64,000 nt of DNA from Mesodorylaimus sp. YZB2_4 (taxonomy: Eukaryota; Nematoda; Enoplea; Dorylaimida; Dorylaimidae). Position 1 is the first letter of the stretch. Each line of letters opens with the position of its first letter. The notes under the pieces are model-generated. The model worked only from the letters and a program-made list of their open reading frames with translations, searched no databases and had not been told where the DNA came from. The translations under genes and the position numbers were made by a program. Below, piece after piece: positions 1-11,183 of the stretch. The stretch lies in contig JASANH010001160.1 in assembly GCA_030248295.1 (NCBI GenBank), positions 80,972 to 144,971 on the forward strand, given 5' to 3'.

Positions 1-200
1 GGACTCGTCTTGGGTTCGATCCCCGATGGAGGTCAGTTTGCGAGGTATAAACTGTCGCTGACCTTGCACGCCGGGCCGTGGGTGACTCAGCCGGTCGATC
101 CCCCCCCCCCCCCCCCGAGGTGCTCCCAGTGGGAAGGCGCAGAGGGACACTGCGGTGTGTGCTGGTTCCCGCACAGCCTTCCTTATAAGTTGTGACGGCT
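1..200 (+). repeat. SINE family A copy, cut by the window start
   Basis: The copy contains a Pol III B-box-like GGTTCGATCCC. It is followed by the body shared with the other family A copies (tttgcgaggtataaactg, then ccttgcacgccgggccgtgg). A run of about 15 C interrupts the body near 100-116. The tRNA-like 5' end lies outside the window. Confidence 0.75.
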
Positions 201-424
201 GGCTGGCTGGCTGCGGGCAAGTCGGGTGCAAGCCAAAAAAAATTTTTTCAAAGGCTCTCATCTGATCATGTACCAATTCGCAGTCACTAAATGCAAAGAG
301 CGAAATTTGCCTGACCAATATATATTTCACTTGAAGGCTCCCCTCAAATATGTTTGTGTGGTCTGTTGGAGTTTAGAAAACACTCTGAATGCTAAGCTTC
401 GAATACGAATTCCATCTGGTCCGG

Positions 425-575
425 GCCAGGTATCACCCTTTCGAGTCCGTGTGACTCATGCTTCCCCACGGGTGAGTGTTCGACTCGCCGCCTGGTAAAT
501 CATCACCCTCACCCTCGAGTGCGCGTGTTTATTGATATGAAGACATGAGCAGGAACATGAGCCATTGCCCTTTCC
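425..575 (+). repeat. Partial SINE family B copy (tail half)
   Basis: Shares GTGTTCGACTCGC, a GGTAAATCAT stretch, CCTCGAGTGCGC and a tail rich in ACATGA with the copies near 60.3 kb, 24.3 kb and 47.0 kb. The tRNA-like head is eroded. The open frame at 545-781 runs through this material and has no recognisable domain, so I do not call it a gene. The rest of 200-850 shows nothing I can name. Confidence 0.5.
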
Positions 576-854
576 GAGTGTTACAGGACATGTTACAAGA
601 ATCACTAGCGATCTATGCCTACATGCTCTCAGAAAAAGTGGGCGTAGACTTTCAAGAATTTTTACGAGTCAGAATGAGTAGGCTACCGCCCGGCCCGCAG
701 GATATTCTCCGTTCAGCGCCTGTTTTCATCTGTTTAGCCATTTTTTGTGGTACTTATTTCTTTCCCTCATTTGGCAGGTGAATATGATTAAATGAGATCA
801 GCATCTCATGGTCTCATAAAAGGGGTGTAAGACTTGTAAGTACCATGGCGAAAC

Positions 855-1045
855 TGGTCCCTGTCATGTCATGTCATATTTCATCCATAGCCAAGCACCA
901 TGCAGCGCACTCGAGGGCTAAGGGACACATAATTGACAATCATTTAGTACCGAGGCGGGAGTCGAACCCTTCCCTCTAACGATAAGTGCGCACCCAGCGT
1001 GAGAGGCAGACGCCTTAACTCGCCTTGGCCACGACCCCGGTCCCT
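855..1045 (-). repeat. SINE family B, full tRNA-Ser-like head
   Basis: Read on the minus strand it begins CCGGGGTCGTGGCC, then GTTAAGGCGTCTG, as in the D arm and anticodon region of eukaryotic tRNA-Ser. It then has a B-box GGGTTCGACTCCCGCC, CCTCGAGTGCGC and an ATGACATGACATG tail. The same order occurs at 26905-27110. The long body and the repeated tail mark a tRNA-derived SINE, not a working tRNA gene. 1050-1700 holds nothing further that I recognise. Confidence 0.75.
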
Positions 1046-1713
1046 GGGCTGAAGATGTGTTGTTTGAAACTTGCAGCTCGTAAAGGGTGGTCGTTGAGAT
1101 GTGATCAGGATACTTTTCGGTTCACGATCTGTTTCGGGTGTCTAAAAACCGAATTGGAAAATATGGTCAGATTAGATCGTGTTGGTTTTTATGGCATCTC
1201 AGATATTTCTGAAGGCAGATAAAAGGTGCGAGTAGGGTTTGTTTTCTGGGCACGAATCACTCAACTGCTCGAAAATGTATTTATTTTAAGGCCCCTTTGC
1301 TGCGCTCCCTAAATACGTACGTGCCAACTGGGGGTACCTCTACCAACCTACCAACTTAAGTCTCAGGGAGACTGTCGAGTATTGGCCAGCATGCTAACAT
1401 TCTGTCCTGAGGTCGTGGAGGATAATAACATGTTCACAAGAACACGCGTCACCTGATCACACTTCACTTCGCAAAAGTGGTTTCTTGGGATTTGAACTAC
1501 ACTTCACAGTTTTTGGGTTGGGTTTGGGGTGAGATGTGACCCAAATGTCGGCCCTGGTATAGGCTTGAAATCAGTCACATATGGCACACAGATTGTCGTT
1601 CGGGCGAGAAACGATATGGGCGACTTGAAAGTAATGCGTCCGTCTTACTGGAGGGATTGACCGGCGGTGCTTTTGCACCAGGCCAAAAACCCAGAGGGCC
1701 AACCAAATCTTCA

Positions 1714-2170
1714 GGGAGCCGCGGTGGCTTAGTTGGTTGAGGCGTTGGTCCCGCATTGCTTGGGCCAGCAGCCCTGACTGGGATGCCGCAGTTCTGGTCC
1801 GGCTGAGAGGACGGCAGCTTAGTAGTCCGTTCTCAGAGAGGAAACGCTGGCCTTGCACACCTGGCCTTGGGCGACTCACCGGATGCCGTCGAGCACCGGA
1901 CTCACGGTCAGAACGAATAGAGAATCAAAAAACTGGTTCTCAAGCATCGGGAGGGTCCTCTCTTCTAGCCTAGTATCATCCTGGGACTCTGGTGCTGGCA
2001 CAGGATGCCCTCTGTGGAGGTGCTCCTGTGGACGCAGAGGGAAGCTACCGTGAGAGCTGGTCACCTCACGGCCTCGCTTATCATATCAGGACTGCTGGCC
2101 GGCTATAGAAGTCCCTTGGGGAACTGGGGCGGCACGGGGCCCAGCACAAAAAAATAACGTTATTTTAAAA
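1714..2170 (+). repeat. SINE family A, near full length
   Basis: Begins GAGCCGCGGTGGCTTAGTTG, a tRNA-like A-box region. The body includes cacaggatgccctctgtgga, ctcgcttatcatatc and ggggaactggggcggc, and ends in an A-rich tail. It belongs to the same subfamily as the minus-strand copy at 20167-20425, both containing aaactggttctc and gggagggtcc. Confidence 0.75.
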
Positions 2171-2344
2171 AATGTCTTCCGACCTAGTCCATGGCTGAAA
2201 CATGACCCTCATAAGTGACGCTCCGAGCTGTCGGTTCTGTGTGGGACCTGCATTGAGGAAATCGGATCAGCAGACTATTCGGTTTTTCAAACAGCCGATG
2301 AGAGACACCGGTTTCCTCTCCTGCCTGGACATGGCCTGATGCGG

Positions 2345-2500
2345 GGTATGTTATCGAAATGGCGGTGTTAATTTGACAACCAAGGCGGTATGGAGGCGAG
2401 CCCGAATTGCCCCGTCGCCTTGTGGTTCTGGGCGCGTGCATTTTTTGCACGTCGTTGGCAGTGACCCGAAAGTGCCTAGATGGGCGAGACAAATGGGTGT
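2345..2500 (-). repeat. Dispersed repeat family C
   Basis: The reverse complement matches 7095-7230: both share CCATCTAGGCACTT, GTCACTG, CAACGACGTGCAAAAA, a CATGCA/TGCACG stretch and TGTCAAATTA. A third fragment related to the end of this unit (ATGCCAGACGAT, GATGGGGTTAGAAAA) lies at 4800-4850. No coding potential or terminal repeats are visible, so the class is unknown. Confidence 0.6.
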
Positions 2501-3177
2501 GAGGCATGTTTCTGGCGATTCGAGTGGAAGTTGGATGGGAAGGCAAGGATTGGCTCCTTTTCGCTTTTGGCTTGGAAAGAAGTCACGGCCGTAGGACTCG
2601 TCCAAAACGACAATTTGTCTTCGCTTAACAGCTCCCCTAAGCCGACTAGAAGGATGGGTGAATCGGAGGCTAGCAGAGAGTGAGGACGATGCTCTGGGAG
2701 CAAAGTCACAAATGCTATTGGCTAGTTTATCTGGATTATGCTCGGATGCGGCTTTTTGAGAATGTATTTTTCCCTAAATCTATACTCCGGACCTCGGCCA
2801 GAAATTGATGCGCCCGCTTGGCCGAACCTAAGTGGACGTGTAATACATACGGCCACTATAACGCCTACATCGGTGCCGGCCCGGGCCGAGGGGCAAAATT
2901 GGCTGGCACCATTGGGAGAAGCCGCTTAATTAGCGTTATACGACTTCGAAATAGGGATCACCAATATTTCCTAGCCCGGCCCCCTTCCCACCAGCCCCGT
3001 TCTACGTGCCCCTATATATAGCACAAGCCGTGCGTACTGGCCTGGAGAAAGGGGTCGTTCGGACAAACCCAACCGCTCCTTACCCAGAAGCCGTTTTATG
3101 GGCGGAAGTTACTTTCTCGTGTCACAAATGCTATTCAGAGCAGCGGGGGAGTCAGTGAAGCGAAATCGGCTGATGCG

Positions 3178-3245
3178 TGACGTCAATCGGTGCTGGTGCG
3201 TTGACGTATTCGGATTGGACATGAAAGAATAAGTCCTATATAAGG
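3178..3245 (+). promoter_or_regulatory. CRE site and TATA box upstream of the K2P gene
   Basis: A perfect CRE palindrome TGACGTCA lies at 3178-3185, a TGACGTA half-site follows at about 3202, and a TATA box TATATAAGG at 3237-3245. This would place a start site near 3270. The first supported coding exon is at 3971, so the 3270-3970 stretch, which holds no recognisable coding sequence, is probably 5' untranslated sequence, perhaps with an intron. Assignment to the channel is by position only; another TATA-like run at 3011-3019 serves nothing I can identify. Confidence 0.5.
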
Positions 3246-3970
3246 CTCCCTTTTTGCTAGGTCTTTCCTGGCCCCTCAGTTCTAGCTCGTGCCATCACCA
3301 CACTTGGCCTAAAATGGTCACGATTCAGGTCTTTTCTAGATTTTCACGCCTTCGAGTGTTTTCTGGCTGTCAACCAAAGAAAACAATTCCGAATTCCTTA
3401 CGTCCTCGGCCTTGAAGATACTTTTATTAGCTTCTTGGCTAGTTGAACTGGCGCCGCACTGCTCGATTGACCCGAGCTGATGGTCTTCTGCATGGTATGA
3501 TTGGCCTTCGGATCATTCTCTCGCCTGGAATTAGTCTCATTTTTTACAAAGCGATTCGATTCGCCGAGTTTTTTCATGTAAGGTGGTGGAAATTTTTTTG
3601 AAGTGGATCATAAGTTTTTCTGCTGTTTTGTCGATTCCCAATCGCAATGCTGATGATTGAAGGATGGGTTTTGTGAGTGTTTCAGCAAGACCTGCTTTGA
3701 AGTCTTGTCGCAAGACTCACCCGATCCCTGCCCAGTATCTGATAAGTTAAAGATGCTTCGCACTGTTTTCTTGTGATGCTCTGACCGACCTTACCCAGCT
3801 GTGCTGATTCCTTGCAAATGGTCTTTCTATTTTTTAGAAAGGCAGCGAATGGATTTGGTCATAAAATGTGAATATGCTGACGAGTTGCATGTTTGAAAAT
3901 TGTGACCCGAATCGATCAGACATTAGTTTGGTACGGCCATATTTACAAATCACCATAGGCCGCCCCGACC

Positions 3971-6685
3971 ATGAGCATCGGCGAGGAAAGTAGGCGTCGA
4001 GTGACGAGGACGCGAGGATTGGTTATACTGATCAAAAAATTTGTAGCCTTCTTATTCAGTCACGTAGGATTATGCGCTTTGGTCATCGCTTACACCATGC
4101 TCGGATCGGTATTATTCCAAGCCATCGAGGCATCGCACGAACGAAGTATCCACGATTTTGTGCGCGGTAGCAGGCGGAAAGCTGCGGCCGCAATTTGGAA
4201 GGCAACCTATAGATATAATGTGCACGTGGAGAACTGGACAATCGTGGCCAGCAGAGAAGTGGATGAATACAAACAGGTTCTCATGAAAGTCATTCGTAAA
4301 GGCTACGATGCAAACGACCAGCAGGATAACACTCAATGGACTTTCGCCGGTGCCTTCCTTTACTCGCTCACTGTGGTCACCACAATTGGTAAGGGCCACT
4401 TCACTGCCCCTGGACGCTGCCTGTTTGAGTACTTTTTGGCACGGACGGATTGACGTTGGCGTGCTGGGTGTGCAACCCATGCTGTAGATAGGATAGAGCT
4501 TGTGGGCTATCATGGACACTCTTGTGATCGGAGAGGGATCTGAATGGCCCAGACATGCCTCTATTTCAGTACTCTGACCTGGAAAGTTGGATCTGAAATT
4601 GCTTATACAGTAACTCCGGTGAAACACTAGGTGCCTTTACCAGCTGTCGTGGACTGCCTGCTTGGAAACCCAGTGCTCGATAGACTTTAGACTTTTACCG
4701 TATTCATCTCTTGTTTCGTCTCAGCCCCTTTTGGTCACCACTCGGGCCATTTATCTGTCTCCCCATTAGGTTTCAGTCGCCAATTTTCTCTTCCAACGTT
4801 TTCATGCCAGACGATCGGTATGAGATGGGGTTAGAAAAATACGTGTGAAACAAGTCTTTAGAGAAAAAACTATCCCAGAAAACAAACATTTTCTCCAAGG
4901 CTGCCCATCCTTATATTCGAAAACGTAAATCTCGTTTGGCTTGTGAACGCTTCCGCCAGGCTAAGTCCTTGCAATGATTGCCACCAGCCGTCTGCCCTTT
5001 TTGGACATTCACCAGTGGCAGGCCATCTGCTATCGGTGACTGATCTCGGCGCGTTCAATGGCCGGACACAAAAAGAGAATTGAGTGCGCGTGTGACTTGA
5101 GTCGGGGATCGATACGAAATCTCGACTTAGCATCAGACGTATATAGCGAATGTATGCCGCACAAGGGGGCTGGTCAAGGATAAACGGCTTTCTAGATTTC
5201 CTCGATCGTATGTTTGGGATCGGTTGAAAAGCTGTTGATGGTAGCGTGAATGAGTGCTATGTTGCATTTGGAGTGGCCCATGCGTGCTAGTACCCACTTT
5301 CTTGATCCGAGCCAGAATGGCTTTTGATAAATTCAGTTTGTCCCCATTTTTTGTTAGTGTCCGTATTTTGAAGCAAGGAGTTTAGGGTTCGCAGAGCTCC
5401 ATTGCAACCAAACTTGCTGAGCCTTCGATCAGTCGCATTGAGAGCACAGGTGACTCATTGCGAGCCAGAGGCCTTTTATTCACAAGGGGTGACTTGGAAT
5501 TTCTCCTAGTCTGCAGGGACCAGTGACTCATCCCTTCCCCATAAAATTATTTTTTCTAAATTGTCTTTTACTTCAGGCTACGGCAACATCGCTTGTCAGA
5601 CTTATTTCGGCAAAGCAATGACCATAATCTATGCCATCCTGGGCATACCCCTAATGCTCCTATTCTTAACCAACGTTGGCGACGTATTAGCTAGAGTATT
5701 CAAATTTCTTTATCGCAAATCTGTTCGACTAAAGCTTCAAATTCAAATCTGGAATAAACGCCGAAAAGCTCGTCAACTGCGTCGCGCCAACAGTGCAGCG
5801 GCGGCCAAAACGTTGCAGCAAATGCAACAGCAACAACATCAACTGCAGCAACAGCAACAGCAACCAACGCCTTCACCACGCTCGCAAACGCACGACAAGA
5901 GACATCATCAAAGAAATGCAAATGGAAAAAGATCAATGCAAAAGATTTCAACCGTCTCGCAACCCACTCCTCATTCGGGCATCGGCAGCAGCAGCAGTCA
6001 GAGCAGTAGTCTGCAACTGCTCCAACATCAACACTTGCAAGAAAGACAGCACAGCGGCAGTGGTAGCAGTGCCAAAATGTCACGTACCAGCCCCCGTACG
6101 GCCAATATGCCCAATCATTACCCGCAGCTGGGTGGACACGGCAGTCAAGAGTCGTTCCCGCTGGCCATCAGTATCCTTCAGCCATCACCGTCTACCCAAG
6201 CAGCAACTGCAGCTATTGAGCAACTGGCCATGGAACAGATGCGTTTGGAGGCATTGGCTCACAAGTACGAAATGGAGGAGTTCTCGTTACGGGAGTCGAC
6301 CGAGGACAAGCTGAGCAAGGTGGTCGTCCCGTTGTGGCTGGTCTTCATGACCATGCTCGGCTACTTGATGGGAGGTGCTCTGCTGTTCACTGTGTGGGAA
6401 GGGTGGGGATTCTTCGAGTCCTTCTATTTCTGCTACGTTTCTCTGGCAACTATTGGATTTGGTGACCTGTTCCCAGGCACGTCACTCAAAGATGCCGGGT
6501 CGGCGCAAGAAAAATTGACTATTACTTCCTTGTATTTGCTATTGGGTATGGCATTGATCGCTATGTGCTTTAATTTGGCCCAAGAAGAAGTAGTGAGCAA
6601 GATGACCAGGATAGCCGACAAGCTGGGCATTATTAATCACTCGTCATCGGAAGCTGGTGATTCGGTTTGTGAGACCGAATCCTGA
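3971..6685 (+). CDS. Two-pore-domain (K2P/TWK-type) potassium channel with a polyglutamine loop
   Basis: A background potassium channel of the plasma membrane; two subunits would form one pore. Exons are 3971-4388 and 5577-6685, with a GTAAGG donor and TTCAG acceptor that split the first selectivity filter codon, giving 508 residues. TM1 is at about 20-46, pore 1 reads TTIGYGN (about 137-143), TM2 is at about 153-181, TM3 at about 388-412, pore 2 has TIGFGD (431-436), and TM4 is at about 455-474 with the family-typical LYLLLGMALIAMCFNL. The TM2-TM3 cytoplasmic loop is about 205 residues instead of the usual short linker. It contains a glutamine tract (about 220-235), serine-rich runs, His-rich pieces and a predicted helix just before TM3. 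The N-terminal ATG opens the first helix exon; an upstream coding exon cannot be excluded. The 1.2-kb intron contains part of repeat family C. Confidence 0.93.
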
Positions 6686-7094
6686 TTTCACTTCTCGCGA
6701 ATCTTTCCCTTTTCACTAGAAATTTTTAAAATTACTGTGAAGACTATAAATCTTTTGCATATTGTAGTGAAGCTGGTTCGTATAAAAAGGAGACGAGGAT
6801 AGTGTGTGTTCAGACATTGCTGTTCATGTATATTAGGGGTCGTATATTTGATCTGTTAAACTTGAGGAGTATGCGTGGTCAGCGAGAGGAGAAATGGTAA
6901 CACATGAAACATGTGGGTTCTTAGCCAGCTTGAACTTGGACCAATGTCGCCAAGACGCATGTCTAACGACCAACACGATTTTCAAAATCACATCTTCATC
7001 AATGAATGACTGTGGATATGGAAGTCTATAAGAACAAGCCTATGCCATAGGAGCATTTGGTTTTCGAGTACAGAGTAGCGAAGATTTGCCAGAG
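6686..7094. other. Intergenic, no feature seen
   Basis: Holds the 3' flank of the K2P channel gene. No canonical AATAAA is close to the stop codon and no further gene is visible before repeat family C at 7095. Confidence 0.4.
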
Positions 7095-7290
7095 TTAGGG
7101 ACCATCTAGGCACTTCCAGGTCACTGTCAACGACGTGCAAAAATTCATGCACCCAGAATCACGTGGTGACAAAAAACTTCGCATTCGCCTCTCCCATCTC
7201 ACCTGTCAAATTAGCACTTGCCACTTGGGTTTCGTTCCAGCATTTTGATGCCAGACGATTCCTCGAAAATTTCTAGATGGGGTTAGAAAA
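7095..7290 (+). repeat. Dispersed repeat family C
   Basis: Same family as 2345-2500 in opposite orientation, and it extends into the ATGCCAGACGAT...GATGGGGTTAGAAAA end also seen at 4800-4850. The region 7290-7655 that follows has no supportable gene. Confidence 0.6.
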
Positions 7291-7659
7291 TTGAGACGCC
7301 TTAGCTGGTACTGTACATAGTTCATTGACAACCCTGTCTGCTTTGACTGCCTCGACCAGTGGTCTGGTAGGGCTTCGCCGTTCGGTGTCCGCGCCTTTAC
7401 ATTGCCTTAATACGAATAGGCAATGCATTGTGTGTTTACTGCATTGGATGTGGGGTCTCGTCAGATCAGAGCAATATTGGTCTTTTCGCACAGATTATAT
7501 TGACTTCACAGACAGAGTTTTTTGCAACATTTCAGGCTGTGATTATGACGAAGTTTCCTCTGATTATGAAAATGACTACAGTCCATGATCATTTCATTTT
7601 TTGGCATTTTGACTGGCATTTTTCATTTTAAAATTTTTGGACGTAAGCTTCTCTTGCCT

Positions 7660-8046
7660 ATGGACAGCTAGCGGTCAAACCTAGCATCAAGGCTGTGTGT
7701 GGACCAGCACATACGGCAGCTTCCCTCTGCGAGTCTTTACTAGGGGCATCTCCATACAGGGTCATCCTGGATTGGTGAGCCCCGACTTCCTCGGACGATG
7801 GCGGGTGGGGTTTGAACCGTGTCGGTGTTCGACAGCCAAGACTGTCTCGTTTGGCTTCCGTCTGTCCACTCGAAGCACCTCGACGGTACCGGGTGAGTCA
7901 CCCGCGGAGTGGAATGCAAGGTCAGCGAAGGTTTATGGCTCGCAAACCGACTTCCATCTCCGGGGATCGAACCCGGGACGCCAAGCCACTCGCTACCTAG
8001 CAACACAGAAGACGAATGCCGAACCGCTGCACCACCGCGGCCGCCT
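7660..8046 (-). repeat. SINE family A, full-length minus-strand copy
   Basis: Read on the minus strand it begins GAGGCGGCCGCGGTGGTGCA, followed by a CGGTTCGGCATTCG A-box-like region and a B-box GGGTTCGATCCCCG. The standard body follows, including tcagcgaaggtttatgg and tcgacggtaccgggtgag when read on the plus strand. Open frames through it are repeat sequence, not genes. Confidence 0.85.
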
Positions 8047-8579
8047 CATAGGCGGTATGCTGCCCACTCATTAAGGCACTGGAAGTAGGGCCTATGTAAG
8101 CGGGGGCCAACAAGTGTGGAGTCAGCGGCTGAAATCTTTTTTCAAAGAAACTATCAAACCACTAGCATCCCTTGTTTCTCTTTCTCTTTCCCCAGCGACG
8201 CCACCTTCCTCGTGATACCTCCCACAAGCATATCGATTGGTACTGTAAGTGCACGCATCATGCAGTCTACATATTCGTCATGTGGTGATACTATACATCA
8301 AGTGGAAAGTTTGAAATGAGTTCAATCCGAAATTTCGAATGGACATTCGCCCAGATCGAATCCGAGCGCCCTGTGCACTAAATCTGTCTTTGCCTGCTCA
8401 GAATGTGTTGCACACCCAAAAAGGTTCAGTACAACAGGAGTATTTGTAAGTACATGCAGAAATACACCAGCACCTAGCATCACACTTGTCACCCTGGAAT
8501 GCTATATGGGCGGTACTGCTAGGCTGCCCATAGATACATCGGTGCAACGCAGACATATCATACCAGTCGTGTCAGTGCA

Positions 8580-9694
8580 TCATGGAACCAGTGATGGTCT
8601 GGGCCTCCACGCGGGAAGCTTACTCAAAGTCAGAAACTTTCGTCTGAACTTCGTACTTTCATCATCATCCTTGCGACTCTCATTCTTGGAATAACTTCTG
8701 AGAATACGATACAAATTAAAGTTTAACAAAGCGATTATCTCCATTATATTTCGATAATAATGCTCCCAATACAAGGATTTTCGAAAATATAATTGTAAAA
8801 GTGTATTGACTGCGCCCGTCGACGCTACCAACAGTGTGTTTAAGACGAATGCATAAGTCTGCCAGTTGGGCTTGGTCTTACAGAAAGAGGCTTCTTCATC
8901 GACGCAAGCGCATTGACATAAAATAATGGCATCACTAATTTTGTTCAAATGTTCGTCGATGGTCGGAGGGATGCATTTTCTCGAGTCTCGTAATTTTTGC
9001 AAAGCGTGTAAGCTTTGAGTTAAATTATAATACAGGGATTCGTTTTCGCACATTCCACGACGACGACGAGGACAAAGAGTGGGAATTATTGTAAAAGTGG
9101 CAGAGTCCTTGTTCAAGTAGAGTGAGCCACTTGACCTTTGTAGTGTTCATATGACGCCAAGAAAGCTTTCTAAAAAACTAGACCCTCTAACACTTGGTAG
9201 TCAGACAATAAGTCAACTTTACAAGCTTTTCCTTCGCAAAATTAAAATTTTCTGCAAATATGAGGACTCAGACCAAAGAATGCTGCCCTAATCAATTTTT
9301 GTCGAGTGCATCCGGTATCTCGAGATTTGCCCTCGCAAATGTCAAAGACGACTAGTCCTCCAACAGAATGGGTGAGCCAAAAAAGTGTTGTACAGTAACT
9401 TTCTTTTGTAAAAATGAACAATTGACAAACCAGCCACTTCCCGTCGGAAACACTTTTTGTACTTGCTGCAAGGAAACGGAGGCAGCTGGATGGGGTGCCA
9501 GTGCCAACATTCAACAAGGAGCTTCCTGGGTTTTCGCGTGGGCCAAAACGTGCGACTTTGACTTTTCGTAGATAATATTTACGATAGACGTGTAGGGGCG
9601 TGTTTTCGCAGAGGCGTGCAATGCAAACAAGGTCAGGCAAAGTTCGAACAATGAAACAGGCAGTTAGCAATAGAGCTAGGCGAGAAATGGCCAC
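8580..9694 (-). pseudogene. Possible seven-helix receptor remnant or partial gene (last two helices)
   Basis: Two minus-strand coding-like blocks face each other. The block at about 9570-9694 encodes a hydrophobic helix ending TLPDLVCIARLCEN and stops at a possible donor (C|GTAAATA). The block at about 8585-9116 encodes a Cys-rich loop, then a helix around YAFVLNTLLVASTGAVNTLL and a basic tail, resembling helices 6 and 7 of a rhodopsin-like receptor. No upstream exons for helices 1-5 and no clear acceptor for the second block are visible. It could be a decayed gene, a partial gene with missed exons, or chance. I do not recognise the family. Confidence 0.35.
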
Positions 9695-10006
9695 CTTCCG
9701 GTGTCAATAAAGAAGCACACTTTTGGTAACTAAAGTCGATTGCAGTCTTTGTGCCCACCCGATCACGAACTCGTCCAACAATTGCTGTGTTTCTGAAGAC
9801 CCGCCTCGTCAACAGGCACGTGTAGCTCTGTTTTGTTCAGCTTGTACAATTAGCCTAGGAATGGCCATTGTGACGTCAGAGATGGTGTTTACGAGTTTGT
9901 TACCTTTCGCAAACACGTTCCATGTTGGTGCGGGTGGACAATGCTGGACACTTGCATGCGTGGCAGACCTTCCTCCGATGTATATGAGTGTACAAATTGG
10001 ACTTGC

Positions 10007-10350
10007 CGCATTCTCTCCTAGCACCATAGAAGGGAACGTTGTACCAGGTCGCGATGAAGAGCGAGTTCAGTGTCAGACCCCACATGTTTGGGAAGGCAGA
10101 TTGGATCTCTTGGGCGACCTTGAGCTACCTGACCGCGATCAATGGTTTCTCTGTAGAACGCTGATCCACCCAATCCCTGGCCATTATAAACATCAGCCCA
10201 AAAGAGGGCTACCATGCTTAGCTGGGCTGGCAAGGCGCTGCACACGGCGTGCTAGGCGACGCCTCTGACGAACGATATGGCCCCGCTGTCATCCACAAAA
10301 AGCATCTTCGGAGAAACGTTGAATAAAGGGAACGGGTGTCGAAGGAGGAT
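10007..10350 (-). pseudogene. Partial duplicate of the Mesh-like NIDO domain
   Basis: About 340 bp closely match 15238-15578 in the same orientation, covering the middle of the NIDO domain and nothing else of that gene. Relative to the parent it has a 12-nt insertion (around 10110-10130), point changes and small indels near 10225-10255. It has no signal peptide, start or downstream domains. It is flanked by a repeated stretch sharing GTGGACAATG and GCAGACCTTCCTCC (at about 9934-9975 and 10370-10411). I infer a non-functional duplicated fragment. The overlapping plus-strand frame at 9723-10268 is its shadow. Confidence 0.8.
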
Positions 10351-10411
10351 GGGACGCGAAGTATTCATCGGTGGACAATGCCTGGACAGTCGCGTAGGGG
10401 GCAGACCTTCC

Positions 10412-11183
10412 TCCAATGTCACCCGCGCGCATGTCTGTTACGGTACACATTCATGTAATGATATACATATCTACTAATCTGTATAAAGTAGTGTTAGTAA
10501 GATAGAACTACCTCGAACTGGTAAAAATAGCCACAGGTTGGAGCTCTTATCTCTGCTGAAAAGATACTGTAATACTGAAAATTCCGTGACATAGTTTGTA
10601 GATAAGAGGTTTATCCATGCTGTAAATGTCGCCACGATTTTTCGTATGTATACAATGCTGGATTTTTCTTCGACATGGGCAAGACGCCTGGGAATTGTTC
10701 TGCTTGCGTCACCATCACATCACGTTCAGTTTGATCTACCTGCTGTAGCCTAAAATTGCGGTGGAAAACGATCCTAGCCTACTGTACTGGTCTATATTTA
10801 GTCTGTGAACGCTCTTCTCCACGTGATGTGACAAACTCCTTTATTACTGAGCCCTAGACCCCTGATGAAGCTGACAGAACTTGCATCAGAGTATGCAGAC
10901 ATGCAACCCTATCATCGTAACACTGACTAAGTTTCTGATTTTAAAAACTATTGCTGCCATATTTTTACAACAACAACCAAATCCAGTTTGATTGATGAAG
11001 CCGCTTTTAAAATGGTGCATTCCAGTCATTTTATTGCTCCATGAGCGAACACTGGCGTGCATAGCTGCAATACGCTCACGTGACTGTACACTATCAGTGA
11101 TCGCTTTCTGCTGAAATCGTCATGGATTGGGTGAGAGTGCAGTCTTCATAGCGAGTGCTCGATCTTTTCCCACGCATTCTGGT
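10412..11183. other. Intergenic, no feature seen
   Basis: AT-rich sequence between the NIDO fragment and the MATH-BTB gene. It contains several TACTGTA-type short palindromic words but no coding exon, repeat family member or promoter box that I can support. Confidence 0.4.

Noticed and set aside
960-1040. A free-standing tRNA-Ser gene
   Set aside because: The acceptor stem does not close, the variable region is wrong, and the sequence continues into a repeat body shared with other copies, so it is a SINE head.
5700-6314. Overlapping frames of 127 (-) and 173 (+) codons in the K2P second exon
   Set aside because: Produced by CAG/CAA-rich low-complexity sequence; the channel frame contains the TM and pore motifs.
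9723-10268. 181-codon plus-strand open frame
   Set aside because: It is the reverse strand of the duplicated NIDO fragment; the minus strand explains the sequence.
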